From Streptomyces sp. NBC_01298 (GTDB lineage Bacteria; Actinomycetota; Actinomycetes; Streptomycetales; Streptomycetaceae), in NCBI RefSeq assembly GCF_035978755.1, contig NZ_CP108414.1:4774001-4838000 (forward strand): a stretch of 64,000 nucleotides of DNA, read 5' to 3'. Made by a program: the position numbers and the translations under genes. Shown here piece by piece: positions 36,042-44,478 of the stretch (its first letter is position 1; each line of letters starts with the position of its first letter). The notes under the pieces are model-generated. The model ran no database searches. It worked only from the letters and a program-made list of their open reading frames with translations, and had not been told where the DNA came from.

Positions 36042-36691
36042 GGGTTCTCTCCCTTGACGACCTTCGGCAGGTCCTTGGTGTAGTCATCGACGGTGGTGCT
36101 CTCGCCGTAGAGGAGGTACCCCTCGTCGGTCTTGGGCGAGAAGGCGATGACCTGGGCGCCGTGCATGGAGACGACGTTGCCGTTGGCGTCCTTCTTGGCT
36201 GCCTCGATACCGATGCCGAGCGTGCGTGCGGCCGCCTGGATGGTGGCGAAGTCCCCGGTCAGCCCGGTGAACGCCGGGTCCAGGCCCTTGAGCCACGAGC
36301 CGAGGGACTCGGGAGTGTCCCGTTCCGGGTCGGTGGTGATGAAGACGACCTGGAGCTTGTCCTGGTCGGCCTTGGGAAGTGCCTTCTTGGCGACGGCGAG
36401 GTTGCTCATCGTCAGGGGGCACACGTCGGGGCAGTGGGTGTAGCCGAAGTAGATGAGCGTCGGCTTGCCCTTGGTCTGCTCGCGCAGGTTCCACGGCTTG
36501 CCGGTGGTGTCCGTGAGGACGACGTCCGGCTTGTCGAAGGGGCGGTCGAGCACGGTGGCGGACCCGGCTTTCGCCTGGCTCTCGCTGATCTGGGTGACCT
36601 GGCCGGTCGTGGCCGGTTCGCCACCGCAGGCGGTGAGGGTGAGGGCGGCCGCCGCCACGAGGGCGGCGAGCGTCACACGTGTGGTGCGCAT
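36038..36691 (-). CDS. sco: Sco-family copper metallochaperone lipoprotein
   Basis: SCO1/SenC protein, 217 residues, thioredoxin fold. Lipobox TLTAC near residue 22 anchors it outside the membrane. The copper motif is CPDVC in YFGYTHCPDVCPLTM, and the distal His is in SMHGAQVIAF. It delivers Cu to cytochrome oxidase and, in Streptomyces, interacts with ECuC for development. First gene of the sco-ecuC-copCD-dtpA operon; the ycnI gene lies 105 bp upstream on the same strand. Confidence 0.93.
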   Translation of the reverse strand: MRTTRVTLAALVAAAALTLTACGGEPATTGQVTQISESQAKAGSATVLDRPFDKPDVVLTDTTGKPWNLREQTKGKPTLIYFGYTHCPDVCPLTMSNLAVAKKALPKADQDKLQVVFITTDPERDTPESLGSWLKGLDPAFTGLTGDFATIQAAARTLGIGIEAAKKDANGNVVSMHGAQVIAFSPKTDEGYLLYGESTTVDDYTKDLPKVVKGENP

Positions 36692-36796
36692 GGGAAAGTC
36701 CCTGAGATCGGGGGTGGTACGGGTGGATCCACGAGCCCGGCCGGCCCGGTTGGCCGACCGGCTGCGCGGGATCGTCGGTTCAGGAGGTCGTGCGGG

Positions 36797-37522
36797 TCAG
36801 GAGGTGCGGCGGCGCGAGGCGACGCCGAAGGCCACGCCGCCGAGCCCGATGACGATGCCGGCGACGCCGAGGGCCCGCGCGGTCGTGTCGGATCCGCTCT
36901 TGGCGGCGGCCTCGTGGCCGTCCTTGTGGTCGGCGTCGGAGTTCTTCGCCTCGTCCGCGGGCTTCTTGGCGGCCTCGTCGTGGTGGTCGGCGCCGGCGGC
37001 GGTCAGCTTCAGGACGGGCGCCGGGTTCTGCGGTTCGGCGGCGCCCTCCTTGGGCTCCTCGATCCAGCGGACGACCTCGCCGTTGTCGTAGGTCTGGATC
37101 GCCTTGAAGACCATCTGGTCGGCGTTCTCGGGGAGCTTGCCGACGGAGACCGGGAACTGCTGGAACTTGCCCTTCTCGATCTTGCCGCCGGACCAGGTCA
37201 CCTTGGTGACGACCTCGTTGACCTGCTTGCCGTGCACGGTCAGCGGCTTGTCGAGCTTGGTCTTCTCGACGGTGGACGTCCAGCCGGGGATGTCCTGCGG
37301 CATGACGGACGTCAGCGGCTGGTCCACGGGGAAGTTGACCTCGAGCTGCGTGGTCGCGGCGTTGTCGCGCTCGTTGGGGACCTTGAAGTTGAGCGTCGCG
37401 TAACCGCCCTTGGCGGCCTCCCCGACGGGCTGCACGCCGACGTGGGCGAAGGCGGTACCAGAGAGGAGGAGGACGGAACCGGCGGCGAGGGCGGCGGCGA
37501 AGGAGACGCGAGAGGTCTTCAC
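36797..37522 (-). CDS. YcnI-family copper-binding membrane protein
   Basis: A 241-residue protein with an N-terminal signal ending in TAFA, so the mature chain begins with His (HVGV), the known Cu(II) ligand position of YcnI (DUF1775). The beta-sandwich domain contains the conserved Trp in VTWSGG. A His/Asp/Lys-rich stalk (DHHDEAAKK, DADHKDGHE) is followed by a C-terminal transmembrane helix and an RRR anchor. Start is GTG, with GGAG about ten bases upstream. Lies upstream of the sco operon and likely binds extracellular copper. Confidence 0.88.
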   Translation of the reverse strand: MKTSRVSFAAALAAGSVLLLSGTAFAHVGVQPVGEAAKGGYATLNFKVPNERDNAATTQLEVNFPVDQPLTSVMPQDIPGWTSTVEKTKLDKPLTVHGKQVNEVVTKVTWSGGKIEKGKFQQFPVSVGKLPENADQMVFKAIQTYDNGEVVRWIEEPKEGAAEPQNPAPVLKLTAAGADHHDEAAKKPADEAKNSDADHKDGHEAAAKSGSDTTARALGVAGIVIGLGGVAFGVASRRRTS

Positions 37523-37632
37523 GGCAGAAACACTCCACGGAAGCTGTGGTGACGATGGCTCCGCGCGCGGCGCGCACGGAGTTCGCGGCACCGGTGCTCC
37601 CGTCGTGAGTCCCGGGGAGGAGAGGTGCCGCT

Positions 37633-38448
37633 TCAGGCTGCGAGGGCGAATGCCGTGGGCGGCCCGCGCCTGGTCACCGTGTGCTGGAGTGCGTCCCGGC
37701 CCGTGGAAAGGGCGGGACCGGTACCGTCGCCCGCTGCCCGGGGGGTCCTGGCGGGCCGGTCCTGAAGGCCCGCGCCGAGGGCTCGTACGTAGGCCAGCGC
37801 GGCGCGCAGCGGGCGCACCGGCCCGGCTCCGGCGGAGAGCCTGGACAGTTCGAGGAGGCGGAACAGCGCGGCGTCGCCGCGTCCGAGCAGCCAGCCGGCG
37901 GCGAGTGCGGCCAGCAGGTGCCCGATCAGCATGGCCGGGCTGAGCAGCCCCACCAGTCCGCCGGCCGGTTCCACCAGGCCCTGCCCCATGTGGGCGTGGG
38001 CCATGTGTCCCTGAGCCCCGGCCTGCGCGGCCACGGCATCCGGGTCCAGCCCGGCGCTCTCGACGATCCGCCGGGCATCCGCCGGGAGGAGCGGGACGGA
38101 GTTGCCCCCGCACACCAGTTGGGCGGCCAGCGCCGCGAGCGAGGTCTCCGAGGAGGTGCCGCCGCCCGCCGACGTGTTGTGCTGGCCGAGGCCGAACAGC
38201 GTGTGCAGTGCGAGCTGTCCGCCCGCCAGTGCGGCGGCGATGCCGGGCAGCGAGCGGCGCCGTCCGGCGAGCGCGGCCGCACCCGCGAAGACGGCGAGGA
38301 AGCCGGCGCAGAGGGACCACCAGGGCACCGTCGCGCAGGAGGCCAGTGCGTGCCCGGCCGCGGACAGCACGACACAGACCGCGGTGAACACCGCGGCCCG
38401 GATCAGCCTGAGGCCGGGTCCGGCCTGCGTCGCGTGGGGGGCAGTCAT
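37633..38448 (-). CDS. Integral membrane protein of the copper locus
   Basis: A 271-residue protein with about five to six helices and no recognised family domain. The extracytoplasmic loop near residues 140-160 carries HMAHAHMGQ, a His/Met cluster that fits Cu(I)/Cu(II) binding, and another His-containing segment (LFGLGQHNT) lies near residue 90. It is the upstream neighbour of ycnI on the same strand, 110 bp apart. A role in copper handling is inferred from position and motif only. Confidence 0.7.
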   Translation of the reverse strand: MTAPHATQAGPGLRLIRAAVFTAVCVVLSAAGHALASCATVPWWSLCAGFLAVFAGAAALAGRRRSLPGIAAALAGGQLALHTLFGLGQHNTSAGGGTSSETSLAALAAQLVCGGNSVPLLPADARRIVESAGLDPDAVAAQAGAQGHMAHAHMGQGLVEPAGGLVGLLSPAMLIGHLLAALAAGWLLGRGDAALFRLLELSRLSAGAGPVRPLRAALAYVRALGAGLQDRPARTPRAAGDGTGPALSTGRDALQHTVTRRGPPTAFALAA

Positions 38449-38638
38449 GGCCGGGCCATCATCGCACTGGGCTTAGACGACGCATACGGCAGGTGCGACA
38501 GCCGGTTTGCATTCCCGCGCACGGATGCCCGGCGTGTGTCCGCATACACCGCCGCCCGGGAGCGCCGCATCGGCCGAACGAGGGCTCTGTCGGCCTTCGG
38601 GGGCTTAGCCCCGGCCCCTGGCGGCAATAGGTAACCGT

Positions 38639-39127
38639 ATGAGCATCTGGTGGTCTCTCCACTTGAGGCGCGAAGCAGCGAGTGTGCCCCTGGCGAGGCG
38701 ACTGCTGTTGGGGACGATGGAGACGGCGGGGGTCGACCCGGACATCTCCTTCGACCTGTCGGTGGCGCTGAGCGAGGCGTGCGCGAACGCCGTGGAGCAC
38801 GGCGGTCGCGAAGCCGTCCCGTGCTCGGGTCGCACGGACGACGCGCCCTCGGGCGGCGGATCCCCGGACGGGACCGGGGCGTACCACGTCACGGCCTATC
38901 TGGACGGGGACCGCTGCCGCATCGAGGTCAGCGACTCGGGGCCGGGGTTCCCGGCCGCGACGGTGGCCCGCCGCAGACCGGCCCTGGCCGAGCACGGCCG
39001 GGGCCTGCACCTGATCGAGGAACTGGCCGACCACGTCCGCTTCCGCAACCGGCCGGGCCGGGGCGCCGTGGTCAGCTTCGACAAGATGCTGAAGTGGCGG
39101 GACGACTCCCTGCTGAAGGTGTCGTAG
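38639..39127 (+). CDS. RsbW-like anti-sigma ATPase / histidine-kinase-like ATP-binding protein
   Basis: A 162-residue GHKL ATPase. N box is SEACANAVEHG, G1 box VSDSGPGF and G2 box EHGRGLHLIEELAD. These small kinases phosphorylate anti-sigma-factor antagonists in partner-switching circuits; Streptomyces has dozens. A Gly/Ser/Asp-rich loop (about residues 63-82) interrupts the fold after the N box. No sigma factor or STAS antagonist is adjacent. Only a weak ribosome site precedes the ATG. Confidence 0.85.
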   Translation: MSIWWSLHLRREAASVPLARRLLLGTMETAGVDPDISFDLSVALSEACANAVEHGGREAVPCSGRTDDAPSGGGSPDGTGAYHVTAYLDGDRCRIEVSDSGPGFPAATVARRRPALAEHGRGLHLIEELADHVRFRNRPGRGAVVSFDKMLKWRDDSLLKVS

Positions 39128-39150
39128 AAAAGAAGTCGTAGGTGTCGTGG

Positions 39151-39197
39151 ACGCGCCGATGGGCGGAACCCGTGGAGGGTTCCGCCCATCGGCGCGT
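39151..39197. terminator. Very strong bidirectional terminator
   Basis: A perfect 21-bp stem (39151-39171 with 39177-39197; core GATGGGCGGAACCC) with a five-base loop GTGGA, between the convergent ATPase and pepP genes. Confidence 0.9.
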
Positions 39198-39210
39198 ACG
39201 AGCGGTGGCG

Positions 39211-40677
39211 TCAGCCCTTGAGCCGCGCCATCCAGGCCTCGACCTCGTCCGAGGTGCGGGGCAGGCCGGCCGACAGGTTCCGGTTGCCGTCCTCGGTGAC
39301 GAGGATGTCGTCCTCGATCCGGACGCCGATGCCGCGGTACTCCTCGGGCACGGTCAGGTCGTCGGCCTGGAAGTACAGACCGGGCTCGACCGTCAGGCAC
39401 ATTCCGGGCTCCAGCGTGCCGTCCACGTACGCCTCGGTGCGCGCCGCGGCGCAGTCGTGGACGTCCATGCCGAGCATGTGACCGGTGCCGTGCAGGCTCC
39501 AGCGGCGCTGCAGACCGAGCTCCAGGACGCGCTCGACCGGTCCCTCCAGCAGGCCCCACTCGACGAGCTTCTCGGCGAGCACGTGCTGCGAGGCGTCGTG
39601 GAAGTCGCGGAACTTCGCACCCGGCTTCACGGCGGCGATGCCGGCTTCCTGGGAGGCGTACACCGCGTCGTAGATCTTGCGCTGGATGTCGGTGTACGTG
39701 CCGTTGATCGGCAGCGTGCGCGTGACGTCGGCGGTGTAGAGGGAGTGGGTCTCCACACCGGCGTCGAGCAGCAGCAGGTCGCCGGAGCGGACGTCACCGT
39801 CGTTGCGGACCCAGTGCAGGGTGCAGGCGTGCGGGCCGGCGGCGCAGATGGAGCCGTAGCCGACGTCGTTGCCCTCGACACGGGCGCGCAGGAAGAAGGT
39901 GCCCTCGATGTAGCGCTCAGAGGTGGCCTCGGCCTTGTCGAGCACCTTCACGACGTCCTCGAAGCCGCGGACGGTGGAGTCGACGGCCTTCTGCAGCTCG
40001 CCGATCTCGAAGGCGTCCTTCACGGCGCGGGCCTCGGAGAGGTAGACGCGCAGCTCGTCGTCGTGCTCCTTGGTGACCTTGTCGGTCAGGGCGGTCTCGA
40101 TGACGGAGTCGTGACCGCGCACGGCGCGGACCGGGCCCTCGGACTCGGCCAGCTCCTCGGCGAGCTTGCGCACGTCCTTGGCCGGGATGCCCAGGAGCTG
40201 CTCGGCCTCGGTGAGGGAGTGGCGGCGGCCGACCCACAGCTCGCCGCTGCCGGAGAGCCAGAACTCGCCGTTCTCGCGGTCGGAGCGGGGCAGCAGGTAG
40301 ACGGTGGCCTGGTGGCCGGTCTCCCCCGCGGGCTCCATGACCAGGACGCCGTTCTCGGTCTGGTCGCCGGTGAGGTACGCGTACTCGGTCGAGGCGCGGA
40401 AGGGGTACTCGGTGTCGTTCGAGCGCGTCTTCAGCCGCCCGGCGGGGACGACGAGGCGCTCACCGGGGAAGCGCCGGGACAGCGCGGAGCGGCGGGCGGC
40501 GGTGTGCGCGGCCTGAGCGATCGGCTCCAGCCCGCGCAGCTCGGTGTCTGCCCAGCCCGTGCGCATGCTCGCGGCGAGCTCCTCGCTGACACCCGGGTAC
40601 AGCCCGTTCTTGCGCTGCTTGTGCTTCTTCTTGGGCTGCTCTTCTTCCGGGGTCTCCGGGGTGAGCTCGTCAGCCAC
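39211..40677 (-). CDS. pepP: Xaa-Pro aminopeptidase (aminopeptidase P)
   Basis: M24B metallopeptidase, 488 residues, that removes N-terminal residues preceding proline. N-terminal AMP_N domain to about residue 200, then the catalytic domain with metal ligands in LLLDAGVE, YTADVTRT, HGTGHMLGM, TVEPGLY and RIEDDI. A Lys-rich N-terminal stretch (KKKHKQRK) precedes the fold. The GTG start has GAGGAG upstream. Unlike the M24 protein at 22979, this is a full-length two-domain enzyme. Confidence 0.95.
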   Translation of the reverse strand: MADELTPETPEEEQPKKKHKQRKNGLYPGVSEELAASMRTGWADTELRGLEPIAQAAHTAARRSALSRRFPGERLVVPAGRLKTRSNDTEYPFRASTEYAYLTGDQTENGVLVMEPAGETGHQATVYLLPRSDRENGEFWLSGSGELWVGRRHSLTEAEQLLGIPAKDVRKLAEELAESEGPVRAVRGHDSVIETALTDKVTKEHDDELRVYLSEARAVKDAFEIGELQKAVDSTVRGFEDVVKVLDKAEATSERYIEGTFFLRARVEGNDVGYGSICAAGPHACTLHWVRNDGDVRSGDLLLLDAGVETHSLYTADVTRTLPINGTYTDIQRKIYDAVYASQEAGIAAVKPGAKFRDFHDASQHVLAEKLVEWGLLEGPVERVLELGLQRRWSLHGTGHMLGMDVHDCAAARTEAYVDGTLEPGMCLTVEPGLYFQADDLTVPEEYRGIGVRIEDDILVTEDGNRNLSAGLPRTSDEVEAWMARLKG

Positions 40678-40831
40678 GTCTTCTCCTCAGTACGACGGAC
40701 ACGGACCGGGTATGGACCTCTTCCATCGTATGTGTGAGCGGACGCCCCCCGAGAGGTCGTGTGACAAATCAGCTAAACCCGGCCACACCACCACACGCCC
40801 CGTCTCCTATGCCTTCGTCACTCCGTCCGCG

Positions 40832-42322
40832 TCACTCGAACCGTGCCGCGAGCAGCACGATGTCCTCGGAGGAGTCCGCCGGTGCGGCGGGCCCGTCCCC
40901 TTCGCCGTCCGGGAGCACCGTGCGCAGGATGTGGTCGCAGATGGCGCCCGGGTCCTCACGGGCGCTACGGGGGATCCCCGCGGCGGCGGCGTGCAGCCGC
41001 GCGTATGCCCGGTCCATCGGGTCCCCGGTGCGCCGGAGCAGCCCGTCCGTGTAGAGCAGCACCGTTTCTCCGGGCGCGGGCTCGATCTCCACGCTCGGCG
41101 CCTCCCAGCAGGACAGCATTCCGAGGGGCGCGGAGAGGGTGGTCTCCACGTACTCGGTGCGCCGCTCGCCGATCAGCAGCGGCGGGGTGTGCCCGGCCCC
41201 GGCGAGGATGAGCTTCCTGCCCGGGCCGTTCGAGTTCGGGCCCCCGGCGGGCTCGCAGTAGGCGAAGAGCGCGGTCGCCGAGCGCGCGGGCTCGGTCAGG
41301 CGCAGCAGCAGTTCCAGGTCGGAGAGCACGGCGACGGGGTCCTCGCCCTCCATGACGGCGTACGCCCGCAGCGAGGCGCGCAGCCGGCCCATCGCGGCGA
41401 CGGCGCTCGGTCCCGAGCCGGTGACGGAGCCCACGGCCAGGCCGAGGGCGCCCTCCGGCAGCGGCAGTGCGTCGTACCAGTCGCCTCCGCCGTGCGGGCC
41501 GGTGTGGTGGCGGGCGGCGAGCTGGACCCCGGAGATCCGGGGGAGCCGGCTGGGCAGCAGTTCCTCGGCGACGGTGGCCAGGCTGGAGCGGGCGCGCTCC
41601 ACCTCCAGCATCCGGGCCAGGTGTTCGGCGGCGTGCCGGACGTACAGCCCGGCCAGGTCGCGCTGGCGGTCGCCCGGCTCGGCCTGTTCGTCGTAGAGCC
41701 AGACGGCCGCGCCGAGCCGGCCGGTGGCCTCGGCCGTCAGCGGCAGCGCGTAGCTGGCGGCGTAGCCGAGGCGGGCGGCGACCTCGCGGTGGCGGGGGTC
41801 GACGGGGGTGGCGTAGCCGCCGGCACCGGGGCCGGGGACCGCGCCGGGCTCGGGCAGGAACTCCGAGCCGCCGTGGGCGTCGGGCAGGCCGTCGAGGATG
41901 CGGCCGTAGGAGGTGGCGCTGCGCGGCACGGTCTCGATGTGCCCGAGGTCGGCGTGGCCGAGGCCGAGGCCGATGGTGCTGGTGGGGCCGAGTCCGTCGG
42001 AGGGCTCCAGGACGATCAGGCCGCGCCGGGCGCCGACGAGGGCCGCGCCCGCCCGCAGGAACTCCTGGAGGGAAGAGGTGAGGTCACTGGCGCGGGCGAG
42101 CCGCTCGGTGAGCTCGTGGAGGGTGGTGAGGTCGGAGACCATCCCGGCGAGACGGTCCTGAATGACCGAGCTCGCGGCGGGGTTCTGCGCCGGCGCGTGG
42201 GCCGATCGCGGGCTCGTCGAGGTGGACACGGCCGTGGGCGCCGGTGTGGGCGCCACAGTGTGCGGGGACGCTGTGACAGCTGGATCGATTCCAGCCACTT
42301 TCGGCAGATGCGGGGCGCTCAT
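40832..42322 (-). CDS. GAF-SpoIIE (PP2C-type) phosphatase, one metal ligand changed
   Basis: A 496-residue regulator: Ala/Pro-rich N-terminus, GAF domain at about 80-240, SpoIIE-type phosphatase at about 265-490. Motifs GGDWYDAL, LLYTDGLLRR and SSEDIVLL are kept, but the usual GDVxGHG motif reads GSVTGSG, losing an Asp metal ligand and the His, so activity may be reduced. Such phosphatases dephosphorylate STAS anti-anti-sigma factors. Start at 42322 has GAAAGG at good distance; an upstream ATG at 42439 would add 39 residues through an AT-rich, promoter-like stretch. Confidence 0.82.
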   Translation of the reverse strand: MSAPHLPKVAGIDPAVTASPHTVAPTPAPTAVSTSTSPRSAHAPAQNPAASSVIQDRLAGMVSDLTTLHELTERLARASDLTSSLQEFLRAGAALVGARRGLIVLEPSDGLGPTSTIGLGLGHADLGHIETVPRSATSYGRILDGLPDAHGGSEFLPEPGAVPGPGAGGYATPVDPRHREVAARLGYAASYALPLTAEATGRLGAAVWLYDEQAEPGDRQRDLAGLYVRHAAEHLARMLEVERARSSLATVAEELLPSRLPRISGVQLAARHHTGPHGGGDWYDALPLPEGALGLAVGSVTGSGPSAVAAMGRLRASLRAYAVMEGEDPVAVLSDLELLLRLTEPARSATALFAYCEPAGGPNSNGPGRKLILAGAGHTPPLLIGERRTEYVETTLSAPLGMLSCWEAPSVEIEPAPGETVLLYTDGLLRRTGDPMDRAYARLHAAAAGIPRSAREDPGAICDHILRTVLPDGEGDGPAAPADSSEDIVLLAARFE

Positions 42323-42846
42323 GGCGTCCGCCTTTCCAGCTGGTGCGATTCGCCATATAGCATCGCAAACCCCCAGATCATGCTGCGCCGCTATCAATGA
42401 ATCCACATCTACACGCACACGAGGAGCGATGTCCAGCATTGCCCAGGTGGGAATCCTGGTGTCCGTGGGACGGCAACTCACTGTCCGGTCAGGGCTAGAA
42501 CTTGGCCGGAAAAAGCGGGAAGCGGACGGTTTTTGCGGTCGACTGGGCGAGTCCGTCGGCCGGTCCGGGTACGTAATCCGTTGCACCCGGGGAGAGTTGG
42601 CGCATCCCGGCACCCGTCGGGAACCGCCGGGCGCGGCCCGTCGTCCCCATCGACGACAGCCGTCCCCCGCACGGTCCCGGGTCGCGCACCGCCCCCGACG
42701 GACGTTTCATGGACCCGTAAGAAAACTGCACGAACCGTGTGAACCTGCTTCAGGCGGACAGTGACGCGAAACGTGTACGTGTGGTGAACCACCGCTTACA
42801 TGGTGTGATGTGGCCCTCGGCGTTCAACGGAAAGGAACGAGCGCTC
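42323..42846. other. Long divergent intergenic region
   Basis: 524 bp between the phosphatase and PrimPol-like genes. The left end is AT-rich (CCATATAGCATCG), likely the phosphatase promoter. The right end has a small GTGGT-GA-ACCAC hairpin and is likely the other promoter. The middle is plain GC-rich DNA with a weak GTCGTC/GACGAC hairpin; no RNA gene, coding gene or known operator is recognised. Confidence 0.5.
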
Positions 42847-43545
42847 ATGCGCGAGATCCTCGGAAGGCGTCTCCAGCGGCTCCGCAATCGCTTGCAATCC
42901 CTGCGCCCCGCCCCGCCGCAGGGTGATGCGCCGGACCTCCTCGACGCGGCGCTGACCTGCGCCGCCACCTGGCACTGGCCCGTGCTGCCGGGCGTCGGAC
43001 GCTCCGGCGCCGACAGCGCGCGGTGCGCCTGCCCCGACCCCGACTGCGTCGTACCCGGCGCGCACCCCTTCGATCCCGGGCTGCTCGCGGCCACCACCGA
43101 CCCCCGAATGGTGGCCTGGTGGTGGGCCAACCGGGCGGGCGCCCCGATCCTGCTGGCCACCGGCGGGAGCGCGCCCTGCGCGGTGAGCCTGCCCGCCGCG
43201 GCGGCCGCGCGCGCCGTCGTACGACTGGACGCCGAGGGGATGCGGCTCGGGCCGATCGTGGCCACGCCCACACGGTGGTCGCTGCTCGTGGCGCCGTACT
43301 CACTGGAGCGGCTCGGCGAGATCCTCTACGCCAAGGACCACGTGCCCTCCTCGCTGCGTTTCCACGGCGAGGGCGGCTACTTGCTGCTCCCGCCCTCCCC
43401 CGCGGTGGGCGGCGGTCAGGTGCGGTGGGAGCGCGAACCGGCGGGGTCCGGGGAGATCTGGCTGCCGGAAGTGGAGGCGGTCGTGGACGCGCTGGTGGAG
43501 GCGAGCAGCGGGGCGCCGGGCGGCGGGAGCCGACTCGCTTACTGA
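42847..43545 (+). CDS. PrimPol-like (bifunctional primase/polymerase N-terminal) protein, probably inactive
   Basis: A 232-residue protein resembling the PF09250 primase-polymerase domain: ALTCAATWHWPVLPGVG, then the ATTDPRMVAWWW block and ILLATGG. Where active enzymes have the catalytic Asp pair (VLDVD) it reads CAVSLPAAA, so the metal site seems lost. It also carries a CxCxxxxC cluster (CACPDPDC). An Arg-rich N-terminal helix (MREILGRRLQRLRNRLQ) precedes the domain. It may be a DNA-binding regulator rather than a polymerase. Start has AAAGGA; an upstream start at 42739 is less likely. Confidence 0.7.
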   Translation: MREILGRRLQRLRNRLQSLRPAPPQGDAPDLLDAALTCAATWHWPVLPGVGRSGADSARCACPDPDCVVPGAHPFDPGLLAATTDPRMVAWWWANRAGAPILLATGGSAPCAVSLPAAAAARAVVRLDAEGMRLGPIVATPTRWSLLVAPYSLERLGEILYAKDHVPSSLRFHGEGGYLLLPPSPAVGGGQVRWEREPAGSGEIWLPEVEAVVDALVEASSGAPGGGSRLAY

Positions 43546-43652
43546 GCTCGTGCGCTGACGGATCACTCGTACGGGTGCCAGCGAGACGAGTTTCCAAGGG
43601 AATTGGGCGCGGGGATCTCCGCGCCCCATTCCCGCATCGCTATCTTCGGCGA

Positions 43653-44285
43653 ATGAATCTCCGCCTGATCGGTATCGGCGCCGGTGTGTTGATCATCTTG
43701 TCGCTCCCGCTGGCGGGAGCGATCGCCGGGCCGGATTTCGCCGGTCAGAGCGATGGAAAGGGTGGCGGGTTGCTCTCCACCTTCGGCCTCGGGCACGCGC
43801 CCGAGGACGCCCCGGGAAGATCCGGTTCCGGGGATCACGCCGATTCGGCGGGCTCGGGCGCGAGTTCCGCCCACGGCCGGTCCCGTACGCCGGCCCCCGC
43901 CGCGGCGCCGGCCCGCCCGGGCCCGGCCGAGCAGCCGCGCACGGACGCCCGCTGCGGACCCGAACTGTCTTCCCCGCAAGGGGTGGAGGCGCAGACCTGC
44001 GTCCTGTCCGGCGAGGGCCGGACGTGGGGGCGCAGCTACTACCGGAACACCAGCGGCCGCGCGCTCGACGCGGTGCTCACGGTGATGGGTCCGGCGGGGC
44101 GCACGGTGCAGATCCGCTGTGCGGTCGGCGCGGGTGACGAACCGGGGCTGTGCGAGACGCCGGGGGAGGAGTCGGCCGGGGTTCCGGCGGACTACTCGGC
44201 CGTAGCGGAGTTTGCAGTTCCGGATGATGAAGGAGCGCTGCTCCTGCGGTCCGGGAGCAACTCACCGGTCCGGGGTGACGGTTGA
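43653..44285 (+). CDS. Hypothetical exported/membrane-anchored protein
   Basis: A 210-residue protein with an uncleaved or weakly cleavable N-terminal helix (IGIGAGVLIILSLPLAGAIA), a 65-residue Ala/Pro/Gly/Ser spacer and a C-terminal domain of about 110 residues with four cysteines (CGPEL, QTCVLSG, IRCAVG, GLCETPG) that could form two disulfides outside the cell. No family is recognised. It is followed by a hairpin and converges on the SEC-C protein gene. Confidence 0.65.
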   Translation: MNLRLIGIGAGVLIILSLPLAGAIAGPDFAGQSDGKGGGLLSTFGLGHAPEDAPGRSGSGDHADSAGSGASSAHGRSRTPAPAAAPARPGPAEQPRTDARCGPELSSPQGVEAQTCVLSGEGRTWGRSYYRNTSGRALDAVLTVMGPAGRTVQIRCAVGAGDEPGLCETPGEESAGVPADYSAVAEFAVPDDEGALLLRSGSNSPVRGDG

Positions 44286-44305
44286 GCGTCACCGGAAAAT
44301 CAAGG

Positions 44306-44345
44306 GCCCGGTCGCTGGCGACGGGGGATGCACCAGCGACCGGGC
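44306..44345. terminator. Bidirectional terminator hairpin
   Basis: GCCCGGTCGCTGG and CCAGCGACCGGGC, a 13-bp perfect stem with a 14-nt loop, just after the exported-protein gene. Confidence 0.75.
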
Positions 44346-44361
44346 TACAAGAACGGTAACA

Positions 44362-44419
44362 AGAGATCGCCTGTTCGCAAATTCGATCTCTAATATTCGG
44401 ACACCGATTTGCAGGCGAT
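44362..44419. repeat. AT-rich element with two competing inverted repeats
   Basis: AGAGATCG (44362-44369) pairs with CGATCTCT (44384-44391), while ATCGCCTG...GCAAAT (44366-44382) pairs with ATTTGC-AGGCGAT (44407-44419). The two stems share ATCG and cannot form together. The stretch, with TAATATT in its centre, is markedly AT-richer than its surroundings. Confidence 0.45.
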
Positions 44420-44448
44420 TAGCGGGAGTTGTGACTCCGATCACCGGT

Positions 44449-44472
44449 GGCCGGCCCGCGAACGGGCCGGCC
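44449..44472 (-). terminator. Terminator of the SEC-C protein gene
   Basis: GGCCGGCCCG-CGAA-CGGGCCGGCC, a perfect 10-bp stem with a four-base loop, seven bases from the stop codon. Confidence 0.7.
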
Positions 44473-44478
44473 GCCCGG

